A DNA stretch of 64,000 nt from Roseitalea porphyridii (GTDB taxonomy: Bacteria > Pseudomonadota > Alphaproteobacteria > Rhizobiales > Rhizobiaceae), in contig NZ_CP036532.1 of NCBI RefSeq assembly GCF_004331955.1, positions 1,922,001 through 1,986,000 of the forward strand. Direction: 5' to 3'. The notes under the pieces were generated by a model. That model saw nothing but the letters and a program-made list of their open reading frames with translations. It was not told the origin of the DNA and made no database searches. Shown piece after piece: positions 25,732-35,703 of this stretch. The position numbers and the translations under genes were made by a program. Positions within the stretch are counted from its first letter, which is position 1; each line of letters starts with the position of its first letter.

Positions 25732-26396
25732 CACCTGAGCGGTCCAGTTTGACTGTTAGTGCATGAGCGGCCCTTGGTCCATCGAGACGACGGTTTCCGG
25801 GGCCGGTGGTCGATAACCGACTGCGCTGTGTGGACGCATCGCATTGTATTGTTTGCTCACTGTTCGATCAGGATTTGGGCTTCGCGCCGCCTCTAGCAGA
25901 ATTCACCGTCGAGCAGTTCATACCGCCGCCGGGCATTGAGGCTTTCTCGGCACTGGTTCTCGCAGGGGCTCTCGCATTGGATATAGGTGGTCTTTGCGCC
26001 GACAGCCTTTATTCAATCCTGCACGGCGTGGGCAACGAGCTCGAGGCCGTTATCCGAGCGAATGAACGAGTCGTCATTGTGAACCATCCGGTCCTGCCGA
26101 AGGCCAACCCGCTTTGCCAGATCAACGCATTATGTGAAAGGGGCGATCGGCAGTACCGCGCAGATCGGCTCGAAGCGGTGCGCATTCCGATGCGCCACAA
26201 CGAAGTCCAGCATCAGTTCGACGGGCGGTCTGGCTTCGCCATCGCAAGACACGCTGATGCCTCCCGCAGGATCTCGTTGGCTTGGCGCAGCTCCCGTCTT
26301 CCCGCTTGGGCCGCCTTCTTCCTCTCGGCCACGTCGCCGGGAACGCCTGCGCTTGCCGAGGCACATCGTTGCAAATTGTTCAAATTTGAGCGATAG
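25732..26396 (-). mobile_element. Degraded IS3-family insertion sequence
   Basis: Reading the minus strand gives pieces of an IS3-type transposase in different frames: the end of orfA (QANEILREAS), the start of orfB (AHRFEPICAVLPIAP), the catalytic core segment IRSDNGLELVAHAVQD, ESPCENQ, and the C-terminal AMRPHSAVGYRPPAPE ending at 25756. The frame is broken by stop codons and frameshifts, so it is a dead copy, and the middle of orfB is missing. GGTCCAGTTTGAC near 25740 looks like an inverted-repeat end. It sits at the edge of the polysaccharide locus. Confidence 0.8.
25756..26370 (-). pseudogene. IS3-family transposase pseudogene (orfA tail and orfB)
   Basis: Same element viewed as a gene. 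In-frame stops occur after AHAVQD, after LLDGEFC and after LIEQ, and the orfA-to-orfB join and the C-terminal piece lie in different frames. Internal parts are lost: between ICAVLPIAP and IRSDNG only about 90 bases remain where about 400 would be expected in an intact orfB. Confidence 0.75.
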
Positions 26397-26421
26397 GACC
26401 TTTGAGATCAGGGAACGCTCC

Positions 26422-26934
26422 GTGATAGATCGTGATCGTACATTTACGTGGTATCTGGCGCAGTTGAAGCCGAACTGCGCCGCGGTGGCGCAGAACAATC
26501 TCAAGCGGCAAGGATTTGAAACCTTCCTGCCTGTGCACGAGGAAACCAGGGGGAAGAACGGCAAGTTCGATACCAGAATGGCGCCGCTCTTTCCGGGCTA
26601 CATCTTCGTCGCGTTCAATGCCGCCAAGGGTTTGTGGCGAAAGATCAACTCGACTTATGGGGTCAGCCGCCTTGTCGGTTTCGGTCAGGGGCCGACGGAG
26701 GTACCGGCCGAAATCATGCAGCAGTTGATGGCGCGCTGCGACGAACATGGACGATTGCTTCCTTCGGGGCGCCTCCAACCAGGCGACCGTGTAACACTTG
26801 TGACAGGACCACTGGCGAGCTTTGCCGCGGAGATCGAAGCCATCGCTCCCGATCAGCGCGTCTGGGTGCTTCTCGACATTATGGGCGGACAAACCCGCGT
26901 CACGGTTGGTGCCGACCAGTTGCGGCCCATTTGA
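26422..26934 (+). CDS. NusG/RfaH-like transcription antitermination protein
   Basis: A 170-residue NusG N-terminal domain protein with WYLAQLKPNCAAVAQNNL, FETFLPVHEE and LFPGYIFVAFN, and a C-terminal KOW-like part (LQPGDRVTLVTGP). It is shorter and more divergent than the housekeeping NusG and lies at the edge of a polysaccharide locus, which points to an RfaH-like operon-specific factor for long surface-glycan transcripts. GTG 26422 has GGGA upstream. It is transcribed away from the locus, and I find no convincing ops element. Confidence 0.85.
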   Translation: MIDRDRTFTWYLAQLKPNCAAVAQNNLKRQGFETFLPVHEETRGKNGKFDTRMAPLFPGYIFVAFNAAKGLWRKINSTYGVSRLVGFGQGPTEVPAEIMQQLMARCDEHGRLLPSGRLQPGDRVTLVTGPLASFAAEIEAIAPDQRVWVLLDIMGGQTRVTVGADQLRPI

Positions 26935-27252
26935 GTCGGTGGCGTGTTTGCAGCACGAGCAATTTAGCAGTGCCTTCTGTCCTATCGACATCCCCCGGTT
27001 TAAGCCGACGTGATCTGGAGTCCTCCGGTTGTGTGACTGTCCTGATTGACAGCGCGCGGTTCGTAAGGGGCCAAGCGCGCACGCGGATGACGTTCAGAAC
27101 CTCCATTCACGCGCCTGGTTCTCATTGGGCCGCAGGGTTGAATCGCTCCATCTTGCGGTTCACAATGCCATTCCACTGCATAGACAGATCAATTCGACAC
27201 CCCATCATTTCTGCGCGCTCACCAAAGGGCCGTGCATGAGGAGCTTTCTTCG
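26935..27252. other. Intergenic stretch with no recognisable feature
   Basis: About 318 bases between the RfaH-like gene and the DUF808 gene. A TTGACA at 27048-27053 has no good -10 partner. I see no RNA gene, repeat or open frame with support. It marks the change from the variable polysaccharide locus to high-GC core genes. Confidence 0.5.
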
Positions 27253-28248
27253 ATGAGCGGCCTTCTCGCACTGCTCGACGATGTCGCCGCGATCGCCAAG
27301 GTTGCGGCTTCCTCGGTGGACGACGTGGTCGGCCAGGCCGTCAAGGCTTCTTCCAAGGCCGCCGGCGCGGTGATCGACGATGCCGCCGTCACGCCGAAAT
27401 ACGTGCACGGCTTCTCCGCCGAGCGCGAACTGCCGATCGTCTGGAGGATCGCGCGCGGCTCGCTGTTCAACAAGCTGGTGATCCTGCTTCCGGTGGCTCT
27501 GCTGCTGTCGGCGTTCGCGCCCTGGGCGATCGCCCCGCTTCTGATGGCCGGCGGCACCTATCTTTGCTTCGAGGGGGCCGAGAAGGTCTGGCACGCGATC
27601 AACCCCGCCGACCATCACGCCGAGGATCTGTACAAGGAAAAGCTCAGCGACGCCCATCTCGAGGAAAAGAAGGTCGCCGGCGCGATCAAGACCGATTTCA
27701 TCCTGTCGGCCGAGATCATGACGATCGTGCTGTCTTCGCTGCCGCCGGGCCTCGCCTTCGCGATGGAGGCGAGCGCGCTCGCCGTCGCCGGCGTGCTGAT
27801 CACGGTCGCCGTCTATGGCGCGGTCGCGGTGATCGTGAAGGCGGACGATGTCGGCCTGCGCATGGCCGCCGCGGGCCGCCATCGGCGCACGCGCGCCGCC
27901 GGCAAGTGGATCGTGCGCAACATGCCGCGCCTGCTGCGGCTCCTGGTGATCGTCGGCACCGCCGCGATGCTCTGGGTCGGCGGCTCGATCATCATGCACG
28001 GCCTTAACGAGATGGACGTCAAGGCGCCCTACCAGACCATTCACGACATTGCCGTGGCGGTGGCCGCGCTGGTTCCCGAGGCGGTTCGCGGTTTCACCGA
28101 ATGGTTCGTCACCGCCCTGATCGACGGCATCGCCGGACTTGCGATCGGGCTCGTGGTTCTGCTGATCGTCAACCGCATCGTGGCGCCGCTGCGCCGGCGG
28201 TTCGCGCCGGCCGACAGGGAGCCGACCGAAAAGGCCGGTCGCGGTTGA
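27253..28248 (+). CDS. DUF808 family inner-membrane protein
   Basis: Conserved membrane protein (331 aa) starting SGLLALLDDVAAIAKVAASS with SVDDVVGQAVKAS and AAVTPKYVHGF, the standard DUF808 (YedI-like) opening, then about 7 membrane segments and LCFEGAEKVWHA. Function is unknown for the family. ATG 27253 has GAGGAG upstream. Confidence 0.88.
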   Translation: MSGLLALLDDVAAIAKVAASSVDDVVGQAVKASSKAAGAVIDDAAVTPKYVHGFSAERELPIVWRIARGSLFNKLVILLPVALLLSAFAPWAIAPLLMAGGTYLCFEGAEKVWHAINPADHHAEDLYKEKLSDAHLEEKKVAGAIKTDFILSAEIMTIVLSSLPPGLAFAMEASALAVAGVLITVAVYGAVAVIVKADDVGLRMAAAGRHRRTRAAGKWIVRNMPRLLRLLVIVGTAAMLWVGGSIIMHGLNEMDVKAPYQTIHDIAVAVAALVPEAVRGFTEWFVTALIDGIAGLAIGLVVLLIVNRIVAPLRRRFAPADREPTEKAGRG

Positions 28249-28285
28249 TCCGCTTCGCAGCGAGAGGCACCGCTGACCAAAAGGT

Positions 28286-28312
28286 AAAAAAAGCGGGCCC
28301 GAAAGCCCGCTT
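28286..28312 (-). terminator. Intrinsic terminator of the cold-shock gene
   Basis: AAGCGGGC (28291-28298) and GCCCGCTT (28305-28312) form an 8-bp stem with a 6-base loop. Read on the minus strand it is followed by a run of seven T bases, placed 43 bases after the cold-shock stop. It could also weakly stop plus-strand transcripts from the DUF808 gene. Confidence 0.85.
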
Positions 28313-28354
28313 TCCGTCTGACTGTCCCCGTTCCGTCCGGAACGGGAGGGCCGG

Positions 28355-28564
28355 TCAGGCCGCCGACAGATTCTCGGCCGAGCTCTTGCCCGAACGCTGG
28401 TCTTCGACGACCTCGTAGTTGACCTTCTGGCCTTCATCGAGACCGTGCATGCCCGAGCGCTGAACGGCCGAGATGTGCACGAAGACGTCCTTGCCGCCGG
28501 CTTCCGGTTCGATGAAGCCAAAACCCTTGGTGGTGTTGAACCACTTGACGGTACCTGTTGCCAT
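28355..28564 (-). CDS. Cold-shock protein (CspA family)
   Basis: A 69-residue OB-fold nucleic-acid chaperone with RNP1 (KGFGFIEP) and RNP2 (DVFVHISA) intact. AAGGAT lies seven bases before ATG 28564. A 200-base gap upstream may hold a long 5' leader of the type seen in cold-shock genes, but I cannot show a thermosensor. Confidence 0.93.
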   Translation of the reverse strand: MATGTVKWFNTTKGFGFIEPEAGGKDVFVHISAVQRSGMHGLDEGQKVNYEVVEDQRSGKSSAENLSAA

Positions 28565-28763
28565 GTCGCGTATCCTTTTCATTGACGCATGATGACGTGC
28601 GGCCAAGCCGGGCCGCTTTCCGATCGATCGAATTTTGGAAGAGAGAACGTCAGCAGGCGTAGAACGCGAGGCCAAGGTCGTCGGGCCAAAAGTGTCGATT
28701 TCTTATTGTGGACGACAATTGCGGCTTCCGCAAGGCACAAACGTGCACACGCCGCATGGCCCG

Positions 28764-30908
28764 TCAGCTGCCGCCCGCGGCCGCCTTCGGAAGGGCCTCC
28801 GGTTGAATCCCGAGCAGCCGCTCGATGTCCTGTCGCGGCATCGGCTTGTGGAACAGATAGCCCTGCCCCCGTTCGCAACCGAGCCGGCGCAGCATCTGCG
28901 CCTCGGCCCAGTGCTCGATGCCCTCGGCGACGGTCGTGTAGCCCAGATCGCGCCCAAGCCCGATCAGCGAACGCACGATCGACTGGTCCGCGGCCGACCG
29001 CAACATGTCGTCAACGAAGGTCTTGTCGATCTTCAGGATGTTGAATGGCAGGCTCTTGAGGTGGGTCAGGGACGAAAAGCCGGTGCCGAAATCGTCGAGC
29101 GCGATCTGCACGCCTGCTTCGAGAAGGTTCTGAAGCTGTTCCGTGATCGCCGCCGCCGCGCTGTTGATCACCATCGTCTCGGTGATCTCGATGACCAGGT
29201 TCTCGGGCCGCAGCCGATGCCGCCCCAGGGTCTCGATGACACGCAGCGCGAAGCCCGGCTGTTCGAGCACCGCCGCCGTCACGTTGATGCCGACCCGGCC
29301 GAACTTGCCGCCGGCCCGGTCCCAGGCGGCCATGTCCTCGCACACACGTTCGAGCATGACGCGGCTGAGATCGATGCTCATGCGCGCATCGTCGAAGACA
29401 TCGGCGAATTGCGCGGCCGTCAGCACACCGCGCTCGGGGTGCTGCCAGCGCGCGAGCGCCTCCATCCCCGTCGCCTGGCCGGTGGCGAGTTCGACCACCG
29501 GCTGATAGTGCGGCACGATCTGTCCCAGATCGAGCGCTTCGCGGAAGCTTTGCATGACGAGAACACGCCGCTCGAAGCACTGCTCCATGACGAATTCGAA
29601 ACGCCGCAGATGGCAATCGGCATCGTTCTTGGCGTCGTAGAGCGCCAGATCCGCGCGCCGCATCAGCGCCTGCGTGTCGGTTCCGTCGGCCGGCGCGACG
29701 GCGAACCCGCCGGTCGCGTGTACGGCGACGCCCGCCGCGTCGACGCGGATATCCCTTTCGATGGCGGCCTTGAGCCGTGCCGTCTCGTCGTCGAGGTCGA
29801 TCGCGGCCTCGCCATCGCCGATCAGGACGGCGAACTCGTCGCCGCCCATGCGGGCGAAGAACCAGTTCTCGGGCATGTCCGCCTTGAACTGGCTGGCAAA
29901 GCGCACCAGCACCTGGTCGCCGACATCGTGCCCGTGCTGGTCGTTGACCTGCTTGAAGCGGTTAAGGTCCGCCACGCACAGCATGAAGCCATGCCCCGTC
30001 TCGGCCGAGCGTGCCGCCACGCGCTCGAGCCGCTCGTTGAACGCGGCGCGGTTCGCCGTGTCGGTCAGGGCGTCGGTCATGGCGAGGCGACGCATTTCAA
30101 GTTCCTGCTCACGCTGTTCGGTGACGTCCTGGAAGGTGCCGAACAGCCGCGTTGTGCGGCCGTCCACGACCTCGGGCAGGCCGATCACGCGGGCCCAGCG
30201 CCGGCCCCGGTGCGGCGTGTCGAGTTCCAGCGTCAGGTCGAACGAGACCTGCTCGCGGATCGCCCGCGTGACCGCCGCGTCGAACGCGCCGCGCGACCGG
30301 GGCGCGAACGAACGGGTCGCATCGTCGCGCGTGGTCGGCATGCCCGGGGTCACGCCGAGTATGCGATAGATCTCGTCGCTCATCGAGATGTGCGGCTCGC
30401 CATAGGTCCAGCGCCAGGCGCCGATCCGCGACACCCGCTCGATATGCGCAAGCAGGGTCTGCTGCAGCTTGGTCTCGCGGTTGGACGCGGTCAGGCGGGC
30501 CCGGTCGCGGACATGTTCGGTGACATCGCGCGCGACACCGCGATAGCCGACGAACTGGCCCTCGGCATCGAAATGCGGGATGCCGCTCGATTCGAACCAG
30601 CGGATCTCGCCAGAACTGGCCTCGAGCGGATAGCGGAAGCGCCGGAACGGCTGACGCCGCATCAGCGTCTCGTGATGCTTGCGCCAGATGTCGTGATCGA
30701 GGTCGCGCTTGTTGATCTGCGAGCGCGACCGGCCGAGAAATTCATCGAACGGCAGCCCCGTCAGCGCGGTGAAACCGCTGCTGAGATAAGTCAGGACCAG
30801 GTTTTCGTCGGTTTCCCAGGCCCAGAAGTCGGCGACTTCCAGATAATCGTCGACCAGGTAGCTGCCCTTGGTGTCGATCAAGCCGTTTTCCCCCCGCGAT
30901 GAAGTCAC
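28764..30908 (-). CDS. PAS-GGDEF-EAL cyclic-di-GMP signalling protein
   Basis: A 714-residue protein with two N-terminal PAS regions (about residues 20-135 and 150-265), a GGDEF domain (MGGDEF near residue 395) and an EAL domain (MEALARW near 505, then NVTAAVLEQ, EITETM, DDFGTGFSSL, LKIDKTF, AEGIEH, GQGYLF). The GGDEF and EAL signature residues both look intact, so it may make, break or do both to cyclic-di-GMP. No membrane segment is seen. The start is GTG 30908 without a clear ribosome-binding site; TTG 30881 with GGGGGAA upstream is a real alternative. Confidence 0.9.
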   Translation of the reverse strand: MTSSRGENGLIDTKGSYLVDDYLEVADFWAWETDENLVLTYLSSGFTALTGLPFDEFLGRSRSQINKRDLDHDIWRKHHETLMRRQPFRRFRYPLEASSGEIRWFESSGIPHFDAEGQFVGYRGVARDVTEHVRDRARLTASNRETKLQQTLLAHIERVSRIGAWRWTYGEPHISMSDEIYRILGVTPGMPTTRDDATRSFAPRSRGAFDAAVTRAIREQVSFDLTLELDTPHRGRRWARVIGLPEVVDGRTTRLFGTFQDVTEQREQELEMRRLAMTDALTDTANRAAFNERLERVAARSAETGHGFMLCVADLNRFKQVNDQHGHDVGDQVLVRFASQFKADMPENWFFARMGGDEFAVLIGDGEAAIDLDDETARLKAAIERDIRVDAAGVAVHATGGFAVAPADGTDTQALMRRADLALYDAKNDADCHLRRFEFVMEQCFERRVLVMQSFREALDLGQIVPHYQPVVELATGQATGMEALARWQHPERGVLTAAQFADVFDDARMSIDLSRVMLERVCEDMAAWDRAGGKFGRVGINVTAAVLEQPGFALRVIETLGRHRLRPENLVIEITETMVINSAAAAITEQLQNLLEAGVQIALDDFGTGFSSLTHLKSLPFNILKIDKTFVDDMLRSAADQSIVRSLIGLGRDLGYTTVAEGIEHWAEAQMLRRLGCERGQGYLFHKPMPRQDIERLLGIQPEALPKAAAGGS

Positions 30909-30989
30909 AGGGGAACATGATACGGTTGCCGCAAGGTAAATCGCCGCACCCCGAAATGACGTTACCTGTCTCGTCTGCGGGCGCGACTG

Positions 30990-31085
30990 TCAGACCAGCC
31001 GGCTCTGCGCGACGGCCGCCTCGATGAAGCTGGCGAACAGCGGGTGCGGGTCGAACGGACGCGACTTCAGTTCGGGGTGATATTG
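30990..31085 (-). pseudogene. Second copy of the pyrG 3' end (96 bp)
   Basis: This segment matches 32490-32585, the end of intact pyrG including the stop codon, at 92 of 96 bases. It encodes the same final residues ([11 protein letters not shown] to AQSRLV) because all four differences fall in third codon positions. There is no pyrG sequence before it. It lies exactly 1500 bases from the functional copy, with the nuclease gene in between, so it reads as the displaced old end of pyrG or the footprint of an insertion. Confidence 0.92.
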
Positions 31086-31137
31086 ATCTTACATCGAGGA
31101 AGTCTGATGATATCCGCGGGGTGGTATGGGGGAGACA

Positions 31138-32487
31138 ATGCGACCAGAATATTTATCACAGGGCGAAGAAGCTCGCCTCTTTCCAGTCCTTTCGACAACT
31201 TCCAAAGAAGGTCGAACAACGTCGATTGTCCTTGCCTGCTTGTCACTGGTGGACGAGTTCGCGCAGGCTTTGCTGAAGACCGTTTCGCAGCGCCCGGGAA
31301 AACGAACGAAGATCGAATGCTTCACCGAAGTTGTCTTCAAAGGACAGAAGCGGGCGAAGGTGGAGCGTCCCGATGGCTTGATTGTTCTGACGACCGGGCC
31401 GCGCGTTTGGAAAGCGCTCGTCGAGGCAAAGGTCGGAAACACGAAGATCAACCCGGAGCAGATCGAAAAATACAGGACCATTGCCAAGGATTTCGGAGCG
31501 GACTGCGTCATCACGATCTCGAACCAGTTTGCCACGCGCCCGGACCATCATCCGGACGATGCCGTCCGCAAACAGCGATCGAAGATACCCGTCTTCCACT
31601 GGTCGTGGATGAAGATCCTGACTGAGTGCGATCTGCTTATCAGCAATGAGACGGTGCAGGATTCCGAGCAACTCCTCCTGATGAAGGAACTGCGGCGCTT
31701 TCTGACGCACGAAAGTGCAGGGGTGAGAGGGTTTGACCGGATGCCGCCGGAATGGAGCGCGGTCAACAAGCTCATTTCGAACGGCGGGAAGCTTCCGGCA
31801 CGCTCCCATGAAGCCGAGATTGTTATCGATGCCTGGCATCAGGAGACGAAAGACCTATCGCTCATTCTCAGTCGTCAGACGGAAACGGCGGTTACAGAAA
31901 GACTGTCGCGAAAGCACAGCAAAGACCCGACGCAACGACGCAAGGACGAACTGGCATTACTGAGGGAGCAATGTCAGCTTCGGGCCGAACTGCAGATCGA
32001 GAATGCGGCGGCGCCCATCCAGGTTACCGCCGATCTGGCCCGTCGTACCGTCGATGTCGGGATGTCGTTGCGAGCGCCCGACGACCGGAAGTCGGCAAAA
32101 GCCCGACTGAATTGGCTGCTGCGCCAGATTCGCGGCGAGGCCAGCGATGATCTGCACATCAGGCTTAACTGGCCTGGCAGGAGCGATCCAACGCAGTTCC
32201 CTTACACGGAACTGGTTCAGGACCCCGCGATTGTCGAGGAAGGGAAAGAGGGCCTCACCGTCTACAGTTTCGACGTGTTCCTGTCCAAGAGGCTCGGAGC
32301 GCGGTTCATTCAGCAAACGAACTTCATCAGCGAGCTTGAGAGCCTGGTACCGGACTTCTATCGCAAAGTGGGTCAGAACCTCACGGCATGGCAGATGAAG
32401 CCGCCCAAAATCCGCGAGGAGAAGAAGGAAGCTGAGGACGTATCGGTCGAAGCGATAGCGGAACTAGAGCGACCGGAACCTGGTTGA
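31138..32487 (+). CDS. PD-(D/E)XK-like nuclease, candidate defence or stress protein, inserted at pyrG
   Basis: A 449-residue protein whose N-terminal part carries a nuclease-like motif series: Glu64 (FTEVVFK), Asp79 (RPDGLI), Glu96-x-Lys98 (VEAKVG) and QxxxY (QIEKY, from residue 108). The pattern fits the PD-(D/E)XK fold with a QxxxY helix. The remaining 300 residues are unassigned and end in a charged tail. ATG 31138 has GGGGGAG upstream; ATG 31126 would add four residues. Its base composition is poorer in GC than pyrG and the GGDEF gene. It is bounded by two copies of the pyrG 3' end; only two bases separate its stop from pyrG. No methylase or integrase is near. Function is inference. Confidence 0.7.
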   Translation: MRPEYLSQGEEARLFPVLSTTSKEGRTTSIVLACLSLVDEFAQALLKTVSQRPGKRTKIECFTEVVFKGQKRAKVERPDGLIVLTTGPRVWKALVEAKVGNTKINPEQIEKYRTIAKDFGADCVITISNQFATRPDHHPDDAVRKQRSKIPVFHWSWMKILTECDLLISNETVQDSEQLLLMKELRRFLTHESAGVRGFDRMPPEWSAVNKLISNGGKLPARSHEAEIVIDAWHQETKDLSLILSRQTETAVTERLSRKHSKDPTQRRKDELALLREQCQLRAELQIENAAAPIQVTADLARRTVDVGMSLRAPDDRKSAKARLNWLLRQIRGEASDDLHIRLNWPGRSDPTQFPYTELVQDPAIVEEGKEGLTVYSFDVFLSKRLGARFIQQTNFISELESLVPDFYRKVGQNLTAWQMKPPKIREEKKEAEDVSVEAIAELERPEPG

Positions 32488-32489
32488 AT

Positions 32490-34124
<1,635 letters not shown>

Positions 34125-34203
34125 TCACGCTTAGCCGCGGCGATGCGATTCCGCAAAGAAAAAATCGACGGTGTGGGAAACCGGCATTGCGGGCCGGTCA
34201 CCG

Positions 34204-34665
34204 TCAGTTGTTCGGCACTCCGCCGCTCGATCCGCCAGAGGCGCCGCCGGTGCCGGTGCCGCCACCGGTCGGAACCGACGTGTCGGGCACTTCGCTGTCG
34301 GACGGAACCCCGCCCTGACCGGCCGGCTGCTCCTGCGCCGGTCCCAGAAGATCGAGAACGCCGCCCTCGCCCGGAACGCTTTCGCCGGTTTCCGGATCGA
34401 CGGTTTCACCGACCGCCGGAATGCGGTCGAGCACGTCGGTCGGATCGGTGCCGTAACGGCCGAGCAGGCCAAGGCTCACAGATGTGACGAAGAACGCCGC
34501 GCCAAGGATCACCGTGATCCGGGTCAGCGGGTTGGCCGCCCCGCGCGCGCTCATCGCATTGCCGCCGCCGATGCCAAGCCCCCCGCCCTCGGAGCGCTGC
34601 AGCAGGACCACGCCGACGAGCGCGATCACGATCATGAGGTGAATGACGATGAGGATGGTCTGCAT
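34204..34665 (-). CDS. secG: Preprotein translocase subunit SecG
   Basis: Small Sec translocon subunit (153 aa) with two membrane segments (TILIVIHLMIVIALVGVVLL and ITVILGAAFFVTSVSLGLL) around the conserved QRSEGGGLGIGGG loop. The long C-terminal tail rich in Gly, Pro and Thr is usual in alphaproteobacteria. Start ATG 34665 gives the standard N-terminus. It lies 85 bases before pyrG. Confidence 0.92.
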   Translation of the reverse strand: MQTILIVIHLMIVIALVGVVLLQRSEGGGLGIGGGNAMSARGAANPLTRITVILGAAFFVTSVSLGLLGRYGTDPTDVLDRIPAVGETVDPETGESVPGEGGVLDLLGPAQEQPAGQGGVPSDSEVPDTSVPTGGGTGTGGASGGSSGGVPNN

Positions 34666-34784
34666 GGAACCCGGATGTCCGTTGTCGGCGCGCATCGCTT
34701 GCGCTCGGCCGGTGGTGAATTGGCGCGTCTGTACATGGATTGCCGGGCGCTGCCAAGGCGGGCCGCGGGCCCGGTCCGGCTGCG

Positions 34785-35552
34785 TCAGCGCGCCGGCATC
34801 GCCGCGCAAATGGCAAGGAAATCGTCCGATTTCAAGCTCGCCCCTCCGATCAGCGCGCCATCGACCGAGGAAATGGCGAAGATGTCGGCGGCATTGGCCG
34901 GCTTGACCGACCCGCCATAGAGCAACCGGAAGCGCGCGCCGGACGAACCGAACCGCTGCTTGAGCTGCATGCGCATGTGATCGTGCATCGTCTCGATGTC
35001 GTGCATCGACGGCGTCAGGCCGGTGCCGATCGCCCAGACCGGCTCATAGGCGATGACGGTGTCGTCGGGACGGGCGTCCTCGGGCACCGACCAGGCAAGC
35101 TGGCCGTCGACGACGTCCTCGGCGCGTCCGGCCTCGCGCTCCTCGCGCGTCTCGCCGACGCAGACGATCGCGGTCATGCCCGCCGCATGCGCGCCATTGG
35201 CCTTGCCGAGCACGTCGGCATCGCTTTCGCCATGATCGGCGCGGCGTTCCGAATGGCCGACGATCACATACGACGCTCCCGCTTCGACCAGCATCGCCGG
35301 TGAGACATCGCCCGTATGCGCGCCCTTTTCGGCGTGATGGCAGTCCTGCCCGCCGATCGCCAGCGGCGAGCCGACGACGGTGCGCACGGCGCGGTCGATC
35401 AGCGTTGCCGGCGTGCAGATCACCGCGTCGTACGGCGAGTCCGATTTGGTGCCATCGACGCCGTTGGCGATGCGCTTGAGTTCGGGCAGGTCGGCGCCGG
35501 TGCCGTGCATCTTCCAGTTGCCGGCGATCAGCGGACGGATGGGGTCGGCCAT
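34785..35552 (-). CDS. tpiA: Triosephosphate isomerase
   Basis: Glycolytic enzyme (255 aa) with the N-terminal GNWKMHG lysine, catalytic His in VIVGHSERR and catalytic Glu in AYEPVWAIGTG. GGAGAC precedes ATG 35552. The order tpiA-secG-pyrG is standard in Rhizobiales. Confidence 0.96.
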   Translation of the reverse strand: MADPIRPLIAGNWKMHGTGADLPELKRIANGVDGTKSDSPYDAVICTPATLIDRAVRTVVGSPLAIGGQDCHHAEKGAHTGDVSPAMLVEAGASYVIVGHSERRADHGESDADVLGKANGAHAAGMTAIVCVGETREEREAGRAEDVVDGQLAWSVPEDARPDDTVIAYEPVWAIGTGLTPSMHDIETMHDHMRMQLKQRFGSSGARFRLLYGGSVKPANAADIFAISSVDGALIGGASLKSDDFLAICAAMPAR

Positions 35553-35703
35553 GATGTCTCGGTCTCCTGATGGGCTTGCGTGCCTGCTAGCTGGTTTGCC
35601 GCGCGTGCGAAAGTCCCGCCGCGACGATCGTGCGCGGTGCGCTGCTTGCATCGGCGGCATCGGGTTCATAAGAAGGGCCTTCGAGACAAACGGACCATTT
35701 TTC

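Noticed and set aside
26935-26960. Possible ops element after the RfaH-like gene (GGTGGCGTG)
   Set aside because: Only a partial match to GGCGGTAGCGT and on the wrong side of the gene for controlling the glycan locus.
28635-30902. Long plus-strand open frame opposite the GGDEF-EAL gene
   Set aside because: The minus strand has full PAS, GGDEF and EAL motifs; the plus frame has none.
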